This document shows, piece by piece, positions 1 through 5,292 of a stretch of 7,440 nucleotides of DNA (positions are counted from its first letter, which is position 1; each line of letters starts with the position of its first letter). The stretch comes from JBKBMT01 sp046295655 (GTDB taxonomy: Bacteria; Pseudomonadota; Alphaproteobacteria; Rhodobacterales; Rhodobacteraceae). The position numbers and the translations under genes are program-made. Below the pieces are notes generated by a model. It made no database searches and had not been told where the DNA came from. It worked only from the letters and a program-made list of their open reading frames with translations. Where the stretch lies: assembly GCA_046295655.1 (NCBI GenBank), contig JBKBMT010000100.1, forward strand, positions 1 to 7,440, given 5' to 3'.

Positions 1-3
1 CGA

Positions 4-393
4 ATGAGCGGCCCGGTCGAGACCGCGCGCGCGGCCTGGGGGGCGGAGCTGCCCGACTGGGTCGAGGCGCTGGCCGCGGCCTGCGCCGCCACGTCGCAAA
101 GCGCGGTCGCCAAGCGGATGAACCGCTCGGCCGCGGTCGTCAGCCAGGTCCTGCGCCGGAAATACCCCGGCAACCTCGCGGCCGTCGAGGACGTGTTTCG
201 CGGCGCCTTCCAGGCACTCGAGGTCGCCTGCCCCTCGATGGGCACGATCCCGGCGAACGAATGCCGCGACTGGCAGCGCCGGGCCTACCGGTTCGCCGGC
301 GTCAACAGCCTGCGGGTGCGGATGTTCCGCGCCTGCCGCGCCTGCCCGCGCTTCCGGGCGCCCGAGACCGAGACGGAGGAGAGAGATGGCTGA
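4..393 (+). CDS. Mu-like phage helix-turn-helix protein with cysteine-rich C-terminus
   Basis: A 129-residue protein, probably a phage DNA-binding regulator of the early region. Residues about 32-53 (SQSAVAKRMNRSAAVVSQVL and following) read as a helix-turn-helix, and the 'QSxVAKxxxxSxxxVSxVLxxKYPGN' pattern resembles small regulators of Mu-like prophages of Haemophilus and other hosts. The C-terminal half has Cys76, Cys87, Cys111 and Cys114, the last two as CRAC, followed by an acidic tail. This could be a small metal site. The ATG at position 4 is the first in this frame, but the frame is still open at the window edge, so the true start may lie upstream. The stop overlaps the next gene by 8 bases. 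The regulator role is inferred from the HTH and the neighbours; the target is unknown. Confidence 0.72.
   Translation: MSGPVETARAAWGAELPDWVEALAAACAATSQSAVAKRMNRSAAVVSQVLRRKYPGNLAAVEDVFRGAFQALEVACPSMGTIPANECRDWQRRAYRFAGVNSLRVRMFRACRACPRFRAPETETEERDG
375..380 (+). promoter_or_regulatory. Strong ribosome binding site for the 64-residue gene
   Basis: GGAGGA lies 5 bases before the ATG at 386, inside the end of the preceding gene. This near-perfect Shine-Dalgarno supports the start at 386 and shows that the small overlapping gene is probably translated. Confidence 0.7.
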
Positions 394-580
394 GTGGCTC
401 GAAGACGTGATGCGCGCCGCAGTCCGGATGCGCCGGGCGCAGAAGGCGTATTTCGCGGACCGGACGCGCGAGAAGCTGGTCGCCGCCAAGGAGGCGGAGG
501 CCGCCCTCGACCGCCTCCTGGGCCGGCAGCAGGTCGATCTGTTCGGCTACGATCTCGGCCGGGATCCCGCGGATGGCTGA
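386..580 (+). CDS. Small hypothetical phage protein, helical and charged
   Basis: A 64-residue protein of unknown function. It starts MAEWLEDVM and is rich in Ala, Arg, Lys and Glu. Residues about 9-47 should form one long amphipathic helix or short coiled coil, followed by a short polar tail with DLFGYDLG. There is no signal peptide, membrane segment or recognisable motif. A strong ribosome binding site ends 5 bases before the ATG. The gene overlaps both neighbours by the same 8 bases (ATGGCTGA), so it is very likely translated as part of the early operon. A frame shifted by +2 (394-588) is also open but lacks these signals. Small genes of this kind between the transposition genes and gemA are common in Mu-like phages and mostly uncharacterised. 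Confidence 0.65.
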   Translation: MAEWLEDVMRAAVRMRRAQKAYFADRTREKLVAAKEAEAALDRLLGRQQVDLFGYDLGRDPADG

Positions 581-800
581 GCGGCTGACCGAGGCCGGCA
601 TGCTGGCGCTCGCGGCGCGCGCGATCGGGCGGATCGACCGCGACGGCCGCCGCGGCGCCACGCTGGCCACGCTCGAAGAGATCGAGGCCATGGCGGCGCT
701 GCTGGCCATGGCGGGGCTGCCCGCCCTGCCGCCGGGGGCCGAGCCGCGGCCGGGAGAGTTCGACAGGATCACCAGGATCATACGGGGAGAGGTGCGATGA
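573..800 (+). CDS. Small hypothetical phage protein
   Basis: A 75-residue protein of unknown function. The N-terminal 50 residues are predicted helical and Ala/Leu-rich (MAERLTEAGMLALAARAIGR onwards), with an acidic stretch LEEIEAM. A Pro/Gly-rich turn follows (about residues 50-60), then a short basic C-terminal helix (FDRITRIIRGEVR). The alanine-rich helix is broken by charges, so a membrane segment is unlikely. The start at 573 overlaps the previous stop by 8 bases, and the stop overlaps the next ATG as ATGA. No family is recognised. The evidence that it is real is its tight fit between two coupled genes and the good ribosome binding site for the next gene in its last codons. Confidence 0.6.
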   Translation: MAERLTEAGMLALAARAIGRIDRDGRRGATLATLEEIEAMAALLAMAGLPALPPGAEPRPGEFDRITRIIRGEVR

Positions 801-1441
801 CGCAGGAGACGACGCTGCAGGACGGCACGATCGAGGTCGGCGGGGTGCCGCACATGGCCGATGCCGAGGGCCGGCTGGTGCCGGTGTCGCTGATCCGGCC
901 CGAGCACAAGCTCGAGGACGAGACGGTGCGCAAGATCTTGCGCCACGCCGTCGAGCTGAGCGAGCAGATCGCCCGTTTCAAGAGCCACACCTTCGACGAT
1001 CTCGGCGCGCTCGAGGCGCTGCTGGCGCAGGAATACGGCCGCACCAAGGGCGGCACGCGGGGCAACAAGACCTTCATGTCCTTCGACGGGCTGATGAAGG
1101 TTCAGGTCCAGGTCGCCGACCACATCGACTTCGGGCCGCAGCTGCAGATCGCCAAGGAGCTGATCGACGAGTGCCTGAACGAATGGGCGGCCGAGGCGCG
1201 GGACGAGCTGCGCGCGATCGTCACGCGCGCCTTCAACACCGACAAGGCCGGCCAGATCAACCGCGCCGAGATCTTCATGCTGCTCCGGCTCGACATCGCC
1301 GATCCGCGCTGGACCCGGGCGATGGAGGCGATCCGCGCCGCGATCCGCGTCGTCGGTTCGAAGACCTATGTCCGCGCCTACCGCCGCGCGCGGTTCGACG
1401 CGCCCTGGCAGGCCGTCACCATCGACCTGGCCAAGGCCTGA
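797..1441 (+). CDS. DUF3164 family phage protein
   Basis: A 214-residue protein of the DUF3164 family, a standard early-region gene of Mu-like phages whose role is not firmly established. Family features visible here are an N-terminal segment with 'MADAEGRLVPVSLIRPEHKL' (residues 20-39), a long helical stretch with FKSHTFDDL (61-69) and LLAQEYG (75-81), a GGTRGNKTFMSFDGLMKVQV region (85-104), and a C-terminal part with DPRWTRAMEAIRAAI (169-183) and the VVGSKTYVRAYRR segment (185-197). It covers the usual family length. The ATG at 797 overlaps the previous stop (ATGA), and a GGGGAGAGG ribosome binding site begins at 784. It is coupled to gemA downstream (TGATG). Some annotations call the family a sulfate-transporter-like protein, but nothing in the sequence supports transport. 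Confidence 0.9.
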   Translation: MTQETTLQDGTIEVGGVPHMADAEGRLVPVSLIRPEHKLEDETVRKILRHAVELSEQIARFKSHTFDDLGALEALLAQEYGRTKGGTRGNKTFMSFDGLMKVQVQVADHIDFGPQLQIAKELIDECLNEWAAEARDELRAIVTRAFNTDKAGQINRAEIFMLLRLDIADPRWTRAMEAIRAAIRVVGSKTYVRAYRRARFDAPWQAVTIDLAKA

Positions 1442-1887
1442 TGTCGAGCGTCCGGGCCATCTATGCCGGGACCGCCGCGCTGGGGATGCGCGAGGACGAG
1501 GAGCGGCGCGACTTCTACGAGCGGGTGACCGGCAAGCGGCGGCTGCGCGAGATGACGCCGCAGGACCGCGCCGCGCTCGTCGAGGAGCTGCGCCGGCTGG
1601 GGTTCCGCGCGAAGCCCGGTGCCGCGCGCCGGCCGGCCGCGCCCCGCGCCGACCTGCGCTATGCCCATGTGCTGTGGCGGCTGCTGGCCGAGGCGGGTGC
1701 GGTGCGCAAACCCGGGCCCGCGGGGCTGAACGCCTTCGCCCGCGCCCGGTTCGGCGCCGCCTGGGGCACCGTGCCGATCGACGTCGACGCGCTGCGCGAC
1801 CGCCGCCAGATCGCCGACCTGGTCGAAGCGCTGAAGGAGATGTGCGCCCGCGCGGGCATTCCCGCCGCGCCGCCCGGGGGCCGATGA
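1441..1887 (+). CDS. gemA: GemA / gp16-like regulatory protein (DUF1018)
   Basis: A 148-residue protein of the GemA (Mu gp16, DUF1018) family. In Mu, GemA alters host gene expression and DNA topology, and it sits just before mor. The family signature is near the N-terminus: IYAGTAALGMREDEERRDFY (7-26) followed by ERVTGKRRLREMT (27-39) and EELRRLGFR (48-56). After a Pro/Ala/Arg linker (57-70), the C-terminal domain (72-140) has a helix with AHVLWRLLAEAG and a pattern of basic residues. The frame is open upstream to 1171, but that part lies inside DUF3164. The start at 1441 is preferred because it forms TGATG with the previous stop, has AAGG upstream at 1433-1436, and places the family signature right at the N-terminus. 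The stop overlaps the next ATG. Confidence 0.88.
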   Translation: MSSVRAIYAGTAALGMREDEERRDFYERVTGKRRLREMTPQDRAALVEELRRLGFRAKPGAARRPAAPRADLRYAHVLWRLLAEAGAVRKPGPAGLNAFARARFGAAWGTVPIDVDALRDRRQIADLVEALKEMCARAGIPAAPPGGR

Positions 1888-2267
1888 CCGACCTGCCCCG
1901 CCCGCCCGCCCAGGTCGAGCCCTATGTCCGGGTTCTGGGCACCGACCTGGCGATCGAGTTCCTGCTGGAATTCGGGGGGGCGGAGCTTTCGGTCAACCAG
2001 CGCCCGCAGCCGCGGGGGCGCCTGGCGCGGCTGGTCGGCATCGAGCGCGCCCGGGCGCTTGGGGCCGTCGCGGGCGACCTGCCCCGGCGCGTGCCGCTGG
2101 CCAAGCCCTGGATCGCCGCGGTCTGGCGCACGCGGGGCTTGCCCGTTGCCGAAATCGCCCGCAGACTGCACGCGAGCTACGTCAGCGTCCGCCGCTGGCT
2201 GGCCGCCGGCGCGACCGATGCGCGCCGCGGCGCCCCCGCCGATCCCCGACAGCTGCGCCTATTCTGA
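1884..2267 (+). CDS. mor: Mor-family middle transcription activator
   Basis: A 127-residue protein matching the Mor/C activator family in layout and length (Mu Mor is of similar size). In Mu, Mor binds the middle promoter as a dimer and recruits RNA polymerase. The N-terminal half (about 14-60) carries the dimerisation pattern: an acidic/hydrophobic helix ending in FLLEFGGAELSV (26-37), then LARLVGIERARALG (47-60). The C-terminal half holds the DNA-binding part, with RVPLAKPWIAAVWR (69-82) followed by a helix-turn-helix, GLPVAEIARRLHASYVSVRR (85-104). The ATG at 1884 overlaps the gemA stop (ATGA). It is the last gene before the only real gap in the window, as expected for an activator that switches on the genes after it. 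A more general HTH regulator is the alternative. Confidence 0.78.
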   Translation: MTDLPRPPAQVEPYVRVLGTDLAIEFLLEFGGAELSVNQRPQPRGRLARLVGIERARALGAVAGDLPRRVPLAKPWIAAVWRTRGLPVAEIARRLHASYVSVRRWLAAGATDARRGAPADPRQLRLF

Positions 2268-2295
2268 GCCGCCCCGCATGCGCTTGCGGTTATTT

Positions 2296-2308
2296 CCCGC
2301 GGCGCGGG
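2296..2308. repeat. Perfect inverted repeat in the mor-lysozyme gap
   Basis: CCCGCG and CGCGGG are separated by one G, directly after a TTATTT stretch. The loop is too small, and no T-run follows, so it is a poor intrinsic terminator on the + strand. A dimeric protein-binding site is more plausible. Such dyads also arise by chance at this GC content. Confidence 0.4.
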
Positions 2309-2357
2309 CAGGCGATGCTGGCCGCGACGCGCCAGCCGGCCCCCGGCGGCGGATCCC

Positions 2358-2364
2358 GCGGAGG
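2358..2364 (+). promoter_or_regulatory. Ribosome binding site that fixes the lysozyme start
   Basis: GCGGAGG ends 6 bases before the ATG at 2371. The lysozyme frame is open far upstream into mor, so this site, together with the position of the catalytic glutamate, decides the start. Confidence 0.7.
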
Positions 2365-2370
2365 CCGCAG

Positions 2371-3300
2371 ATGCAGACATCGCCCGACGGCATCGCCTTC
2401 CTCGAGCGGCACGAGGGCGTCGTTTTGCGCGCCTATCGTTGCCCGGCCGGGGTCTGGACCATCGGCGCCGGCCTGACCGCGGCCTCGGGCGTGGTGCGCC
2501 CCGCCGCCGGCATGGCGATCGGCCGCGCCGAGGCCAGCCGGCTCCTGGCGCTGGCGCTGGGGCGCAACTACGAACCCGCGGTCGCACGGGCCATGCCGGG
2601 CGCGGCGCAGCACGCCTTCGACGCCGGCGTGTCGTTCCACTTCAACACCGGCGCGATCGCCCGGGCGTCCTGGGTGGGGCGCTGGCGGGTGCGCGACTGG
2701 CCCGCCACCCATGCCGCGCTGCGCGCCTGGAACAAGGGCGGGGGCCGCGTCCTGCCTGGCCTCGTCCGCCGACGGGAGGAGGAGTTCCTGCTCCTGAAGA
2801 CCGGCAGCTACGGCCGCGGCACGCCGGTGCGACCGATGCCGGCGCCCGGCGCCGCGGCCCGCCTGGCCGCCCCCGTGACCGCCTCCGAGCTGCCCGCGAT
2901 CCGGTCTGCGCTGGCCCGGCTCGGTTATCCTGTCGGCGCGACGGGCGGGCAGATCGCGGCAGAGACTGTCCGCGCCTTCCAGGCCGACCACGGCCTGACG
3001 GTGGACGGCGTCGTCGGCCGCGCCACCGCCTCGGCGCTGCAGCGCGTGCTGGATGCCCGCGCGAAGGCCGGGACGACCGGTGCCGCCGGTGCCGCCGCCG
3101 CGGCGGATGCCGGGCTGCCCCCCCTGGCCGAGGCCGAGGGGCTGATCGAAGCGCTGTCGGGGGCGTCCTGGGCGGGCTGGCTGGTCGCCGCGTTCGCCGC
3201 CGCCCGGCTGGCCTGGCTCGCCTGGGACTACCGCGACGCGCTGGCGCCGTGGCTCGACGACCGTGCGCCTGCGCTGGCGCTCTGGCTGAGGGAGAGATGA
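2371..3300 (+). CDS. GH24 endolysin with peptidoglycan-binding domain and C-terminal membrane segment
   Basis: A 309-residue phage lysozyme that should cut the glycan strands of peptidoglycan at the end of infection. The GH24 domain (about 5-148) has the E-8-[D/C]-5-T catalytic spacing exactly: Glu15, Cys24, Thr30 in HEGVVLRAYRCPAGVWTIG. SFHFNTGAI (88-96) and GLVRRREEE (130-138) are further family motifs. The middle position is cysteine rather than aspartate, as in P1 Lyz-type enzymes, and it is the only cysteine in the protein, so it cannot be caged by an internal disulfide. A PG_binding_1-like domain follows (172-228; LARLGYPVG, TVRAFQADHGLTVDGVVG), then an Ala/Gly linker (230-248) and a hydrophobic segment (about 266-286, ASWAGWLVAAFAAARLAWLA) with a charged amphipathic tail. 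No N-terminal signal or SAR segment is visible. The stop overlaps the next gene (ATGA). Confidence 0.88.
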   Translation: MQTSPDGIAFLERHEGVVLRAYRCPAGVWTIGAGLTAASGVVRPAAGMAIGRAEASRLLALALGRNYEPAVARAMPGAAQHAFDAGVSFHFNTGAIARASWVGRWRVRDWPATHAALRAWNKGGGRVLPGLVRRREEEFLLLKTGSYGRGTPVRPMPAPGAAARLAAPVTASELPAIRSALARLGYPVGATGGQIAAETVRAFQADHGLTVDGVVGRATASALQRVLDARAKAGTTGAAGAAAAADAGLPPLAEAEGLIEALSGASWAGWLVAAFAAARLAWLAWDYRDALAPWLDDRAPALALWLRER

Positions 3301-3605
3301 GGATGATCCGTGTTCTGGCCGCCGCCGGCCTTCTGCTGGCCGCGCCGCCCGCCGCGGCGCAGGGCTTGCCCTGCCTGCCCTGGGAAAACCTGCTGACGGT
3401 GCTGATGGGCCGTTTCGGCGAGCAGGCGCAGTGGATGGGGATCGCCGGCCCGGCCGGGGCGCCGCGCCCCGTCATGCTCTTCGCGCACCCCGACGGCGGC
3501 ACCTGGTCGATCGTCGTCCGCCGCCCGGACGGCACGGGCTGTCTCGCGATGTCGGGCTCGGTCTGGGAGGCGGTCGCGCCCGTGCCCGCCGGGGAGCCGG
3601 GCTGA
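3297..3605 (+). CDS. Small secreted protein of the lysis block, unknown function
   Basis: A 102-residue protein with a clear Sec signal peptide: Arg2/Arg5, a hydrophobic core VLAAAGLLLAA (6-16) and an Ala-X-Ala region PPAAAQG with cleavage likely after Ala21 or Gln22. The mature part of about 80 residues has only two cysteines (Cys26, Cys82), which could form a disulfide in the periplasm, and beta-strand-like segments (PVMLFAHPDGGTWSIVVRRP, 58-77). Similar small secreted proteins ending in a 'SPDGxxWTxxxxxPxGxxCL'-like motif are familiar from alphaproteobacterial phages, without known function. There is no lipobox around Cys26 (GLPC). Two starts are possible, 3297 (overlapping the lysozyme stop, GAGG 5 bases upstream) and 3303 (better spaced from GGAG); both keep the signal peptide. 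Its place between endolysin and holin suggests a role in lysis. Confidence 0.72.
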   Translation: MRMIRVLAAAGLLLAAPPAAAQGLPCLPWENLLTVLMGRFGEQAQWMGIAGPAGAPRPVMLFAHPDGGTWSIVVRRPDGTGCLAMSGSVWEAVAPVPAGEPG

Positions 3606-4117
3606 TGGCTGCCCCCGTCCTGGCCGGGCTGGCCGCGCAGATCGGCGTCGGCCTGCTCGAGAAGATCCTGTCGGACCGGATCGGCGCGGCGAACGGCAAG
3701 CTTGCCGCCGACGTGGTGCGCGCCGTGGCGCAGCGCGCCCGGGTCGAGCCGGCCGAGCTGGACGGGCTGGTCGAGACCGATCCCGGCCGGGTGATCGACG
3801 CGATGCGCGAGGTCGAGCGGCTGGCGCCGGAGCTGGTCGCGCTGCATGCCGCCGAGGTCGAGGCGGCGGCGGCGCTCGCGCGGTCCGAAGGCGAGGGGCC
3901 GGTCTGGATGCGCGCCTGGCGCCCGGCGGGGATGTACCTGCTGGGGCTTCTCTGGGTCTGGAACGCGATTGCGCTGCATGTCGCGAACGCGGTCTGGAAG
4001 ATCGCCCTGCCGCCGATGCCCTTCGAGCAGCTGATCCAGCTTTCGGGGCTTTACATGGGGCTTTACATGGGGGGTCACACGGTCAAGGACCTTGCGGCGA
4101 AGTGGGGCCGCCCGTGA
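3605..4117 (+). CDS. 3TM-type (GTA-like) phage holin
   Basis: A 170-residue inner-membrane protein of the 3TM holin family found in alphaproteobacterial phages and gene transfer agents. It should form the holes that start lysis. The N-terminal region (1-27) is amphipathic/hydrophobic, followed by a helical middle part (28-97) rich in Ala, Glu and Arg. The conserved C-terminal half has WMRAWRPAGMYLLGLLWVWN (101-120), whose second part is a membrane segment (about 108-127), a PPMPFEQL turn (136-143) and a final segment with SGLYMGLYMGGHTVKDL (147-163). The ATG at 3605 forms TGATG with the previous stop. The frame is open upstream to 3431, but only inside the previous gene. An exact 12-base tandem duplication repeats Gly-Leu-Tyr-Met in the last segment. 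Confidence 0.83.
   Translation: MAAPVLAGLAAQIGVGLLEKILSDRIGAANGKLAADVVRAVAQRARVEPAELDGLVETDPGRVIDAMREVERLAPELVALHAAEVEAAAALARSEGEGPVWMRAWRPAGMYLLGLLWVWNAIALHVANAVWKIALPPMPFEQLIQLSGLYMGLYMGGHTVKDLAAKWGRP
4045..4068 (+). repeat. Exact 12-base tandem duplication inside the holin gene
   Basis: GGGGCTTTACAT occurs twice back to back (4045-4056 and 4057-4068). It keeps the reading frame and gives GLYMGLYM near the end of the last membrane segment. It uses CTT and TAC codons in both copies, so it looks like a recent slippage duplication rather than convergent sequence. Confidence 0.9.
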
Positions 4118-4446
4118 CCCAGCCGCTCGACATCGCGCCGGCCATCGTCTGGATCATCGCGCTCAGCCAGCTGCTGACCTTCGGGCTGACGATCTGGAAC
4201 CTGATGTCCGCGGGCGGCCGCGACATGGCCAAGCGGATCGACAGCCATGCCCACCGGCTGGCCGATCACGACATGCGCTTGGCCGGGATCGAGCAGATGC
4301 TGCGCCAGGTCCCCGCCCAGGGCGACTTCCACGCGCTCCAGCTGTCGCTGTCCGAGATGCGGGGCGACCTGCGCGAGATGCGGGCGATCATGGGGCGGAT
4401 GGAGAACATCGTCTCGCGCCACGAGGACCACCTTCTGAAAGGCTGA
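4114..4446 (+). CDS. DUF2730 family membrane/coiled-coil protein
   Basis: A 110-residue protein of the DUF2730 type seen in Mu-like phages next to the lysis genes. One N-terminal membrane segment (about 8-30, APAIVWIIALSQLLTFGLTI) is followed by a long heptad-like helical region (35-108) in which Met, Leu and Ile alternate with charged residues (MAKRIDSHAHRLADHDMRLA, LSLSEMRGDLREMRAIM). This predicts an anchored coiled coil, probably periplasmic. The GTG at 4114 is preferred because GTGA overlaps the holin stop; a GTG at 4102 would add four residues. The function is not established. The topology resembles the inner-membrane spannin Rz, which is an inference from shape only. Confidence 0.75.
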   Translation: MTQPLDIAPAIVWIIALSQLLTFGLTIWNLMSAGGRDMAKRIDSHAHRLADHDMRLAGIEQMLRQVPAQGDFHALQLSLSEMRGDLREMRAIMGRMENIVSRHEDHLLKG

Positions 4447-4449
4447 CCA

Positions 4450-4749
4450 GTGAGCTACGACCAGACCACCCTGCGCCGCCACCGTCGCCTGGCGATCCTG
4501 CGCCACCTGCGCGAATGCGCCGGCTACACCGCCAACGGCTCGATCCTCTACGACGTGCTGAACGGGGTGGGCGTCACCTCGACGCACGACCAGCTGACCA
4601 CCGAACTGGTCTGGCTGCGCGATCAGGGCATGGTCGAGATCGAGGACCTGGGCTTCGCGCTGCTCGCCACCGCGACCACGCGCGGCATCGAGATCGCGGC
4701 GGGCCTTGCGTCCCATCCCGACGTCCAGCGGCCGCGGCCGAGGATCTGA
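4450..4749 (+). CDS. Small winged-helix phage protein (VpaChn25_0724 type, gp26 position)
   Basis: A 99-residue protein resembling the small 'VpaChn25_0724 family' phage proteins that precede the terminase genes in Mu-like phages. It looks like a winged helix: HRRLAILRHLRECAGYTANG (11-30), SILYDVLNGVGVTSTHDQLT (31-50) with the likely recognition helix at 46-57 (HDQLTTELVWLR), then the wing DQGMVEIEDLGFALLATATT (58-77), and a helix RGIEIAAG (78-85). The start is a GTG at 4450 with GAAAGG 7 bases upstream (4437-4442) and a 3-base gap after DUF2730. Its role is not known. DNA binding linked to packaging or gene control is possible, but this is inferred from fold and position. Confidence 0.75.
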   Translation: MSYDQTTLRRHRRLAILRHLRECAGYTANGSILYDVLNGVGVTSTHDQLTTELVWLRDQGMVEIEDLGFALLATATTRGIEIAAGLASHPDVQRPRPRI

Positions 4750-4752
4750 GCC

Positions 4753-5292
4753 GTGCCGCTGCCCCGCAAGATCGACCTGCTGCCCCCGGAGTTGCGCGCC
4801 TGGCTGAAGGAGGAGCTGCGCGCGCGGGGCTTCGCCGGCTACGAGGACCTGGCCGAGGCGCTGAACGTCCGGCTCGAGGCGGCGGGATCCGAGATCCGGA
4901 TCCGCAAGTCCGCGCTGCACGGGTTCGGCGCCGAATACCGCGAGTTCGTGCGGCTGCAGGAGCAGGCCAGCGACTGGGCGCGGGAGTGGCTGGGCGAGAT
5001 GGGCCTCGACGACCAGGCTCAGCGGCAGAACGTGCTCTTCCAGATGCTGACGACCCTCGCCTTCAAGGTGATGCAGGCCGAGGTCGAGAAGGAGGGCAGC
5101 GAGATCAGCCCGCAGAACCTGCACTTCCTCGCGCGGATGATGAAGGACGTGATGTCCTCGTCGGGCATCGTCCAGGCGATGCGCGACCGCGACCGCAAGG
5201 AACAGAGCGCGCGGCTGGAGGCGGCGGTCGCATCCGGCGACATCGACGCCGAGGCCGCCGCCAAGGCCCGCCGCATCATGGGGTTCGGGTGA
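4753..5292 (+). CDS. Small terminase subunit, DUF3486 (Mu gp27-like)
   Basis: A 179-residue protein of the DUF3486 family, which in Mu-like phages sits directly before the large terminase and is taken as the DNA-recognition subunit of the packaging motor. The N-terminus has the family pattern PRKIDLLPPELRAWLKEELR (4-23) followed by GFAGYEDLAEALN (26-38) and IRIRKSALHGFGAEY (48-62), an HTH-like region. The middle and C-terminal parts (63-175) are long helices suited to oligomer formation (QNVLFQMLTTLAFKVMQAEV, 92-111; FLARMMKDVMSSSG, 125-138). The C-terminal tail is Ala-rich with charged residues (152-179). The start is a GTG at 4753 with AGGA 8 bases upstream. The stop overlaps the terL ATG as TGATG, a sign of coupled synthesis of both subunits. 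Confidence 0.87.
   Translation: MPLPRKIDLLPPELRAWLKEELRARGFAGYEDLAEALNVRLEAAGSEIRIRKSALHGFGAEYREFVRLQEQASDWAREWLGEMGLDDQAQRQNVLFQMLTTLAFKVMQAEVEKEGSEISPQNLHFLARMMKDVMSSSGIVQAMRDRDRKEQSARLEAAVASGDIDAEAAAKARRIMGFG

Larger units (their letters stand above)
2268..2370 (+). promoter_or_regulatory. Non-coding gap after mor: candidate middle/late promoter region
   Basis: A 103-base gap, the longest non-coding stretch in the window, sits between the activator gene and the lysis block. It contains the palindrome CGCATGCG (2275-2282), then TTGCGGTTATTT (2284-2295), the most AT-rich part of the gap, and then a 13-base inverted repeat (2296-2308). The position matches that of the Mor-dependent middle promoter in Mu. 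The alternating GC dyads could be an activator site, but no clear -10 box is visible, and promoters in high-GC alphaproteobacteria are hard to read by eye. The promoter call is inferred from position. Confidence 0.4.

Noticed and set aside
1924..2370. Possible N-terminal extension of the lysozyme reaching into mor.
   Set aside because: The extra 149 residues are Arg/Pro-rich and overlap mor in another frame. The ATG at 2371 has a good ribosome binding site and puts the catalytic Glu at residue 15, as usual for GH24.
3085..3115. GC-rich palindromic sequence (CCGCCGCGGCGG) that could be a terminator.
   Set aside because: It lies inside the Ala/Gly linker of the lysozyme gene, has no T-run, and reflects GCC/GCG alanine codons.
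3297..3605. The secreted protein as an outer-membrane spannin lipoprotein.
   Set aside because: The residues before Cys26 (GLPC) do not form a lipobox, and the mature part is not the short proline-rich chain typical of o-spannins.
2642..4078. A 478-codon minus-strand frame across the lysis genes.
   Set aside because: Its product is mostly Arg/Pro/Ala-rich low-complexity sequence with no domain, opposite three well-supported + strand genes.
4092..5291. Possible 400-residue N-terminal extension of TerL.
   Set aside because: The upstream part is Arg/Pro-rich shadow sequence of three supported genes. TerL normally begins shortly before Walker A, which fits the start at 5292.
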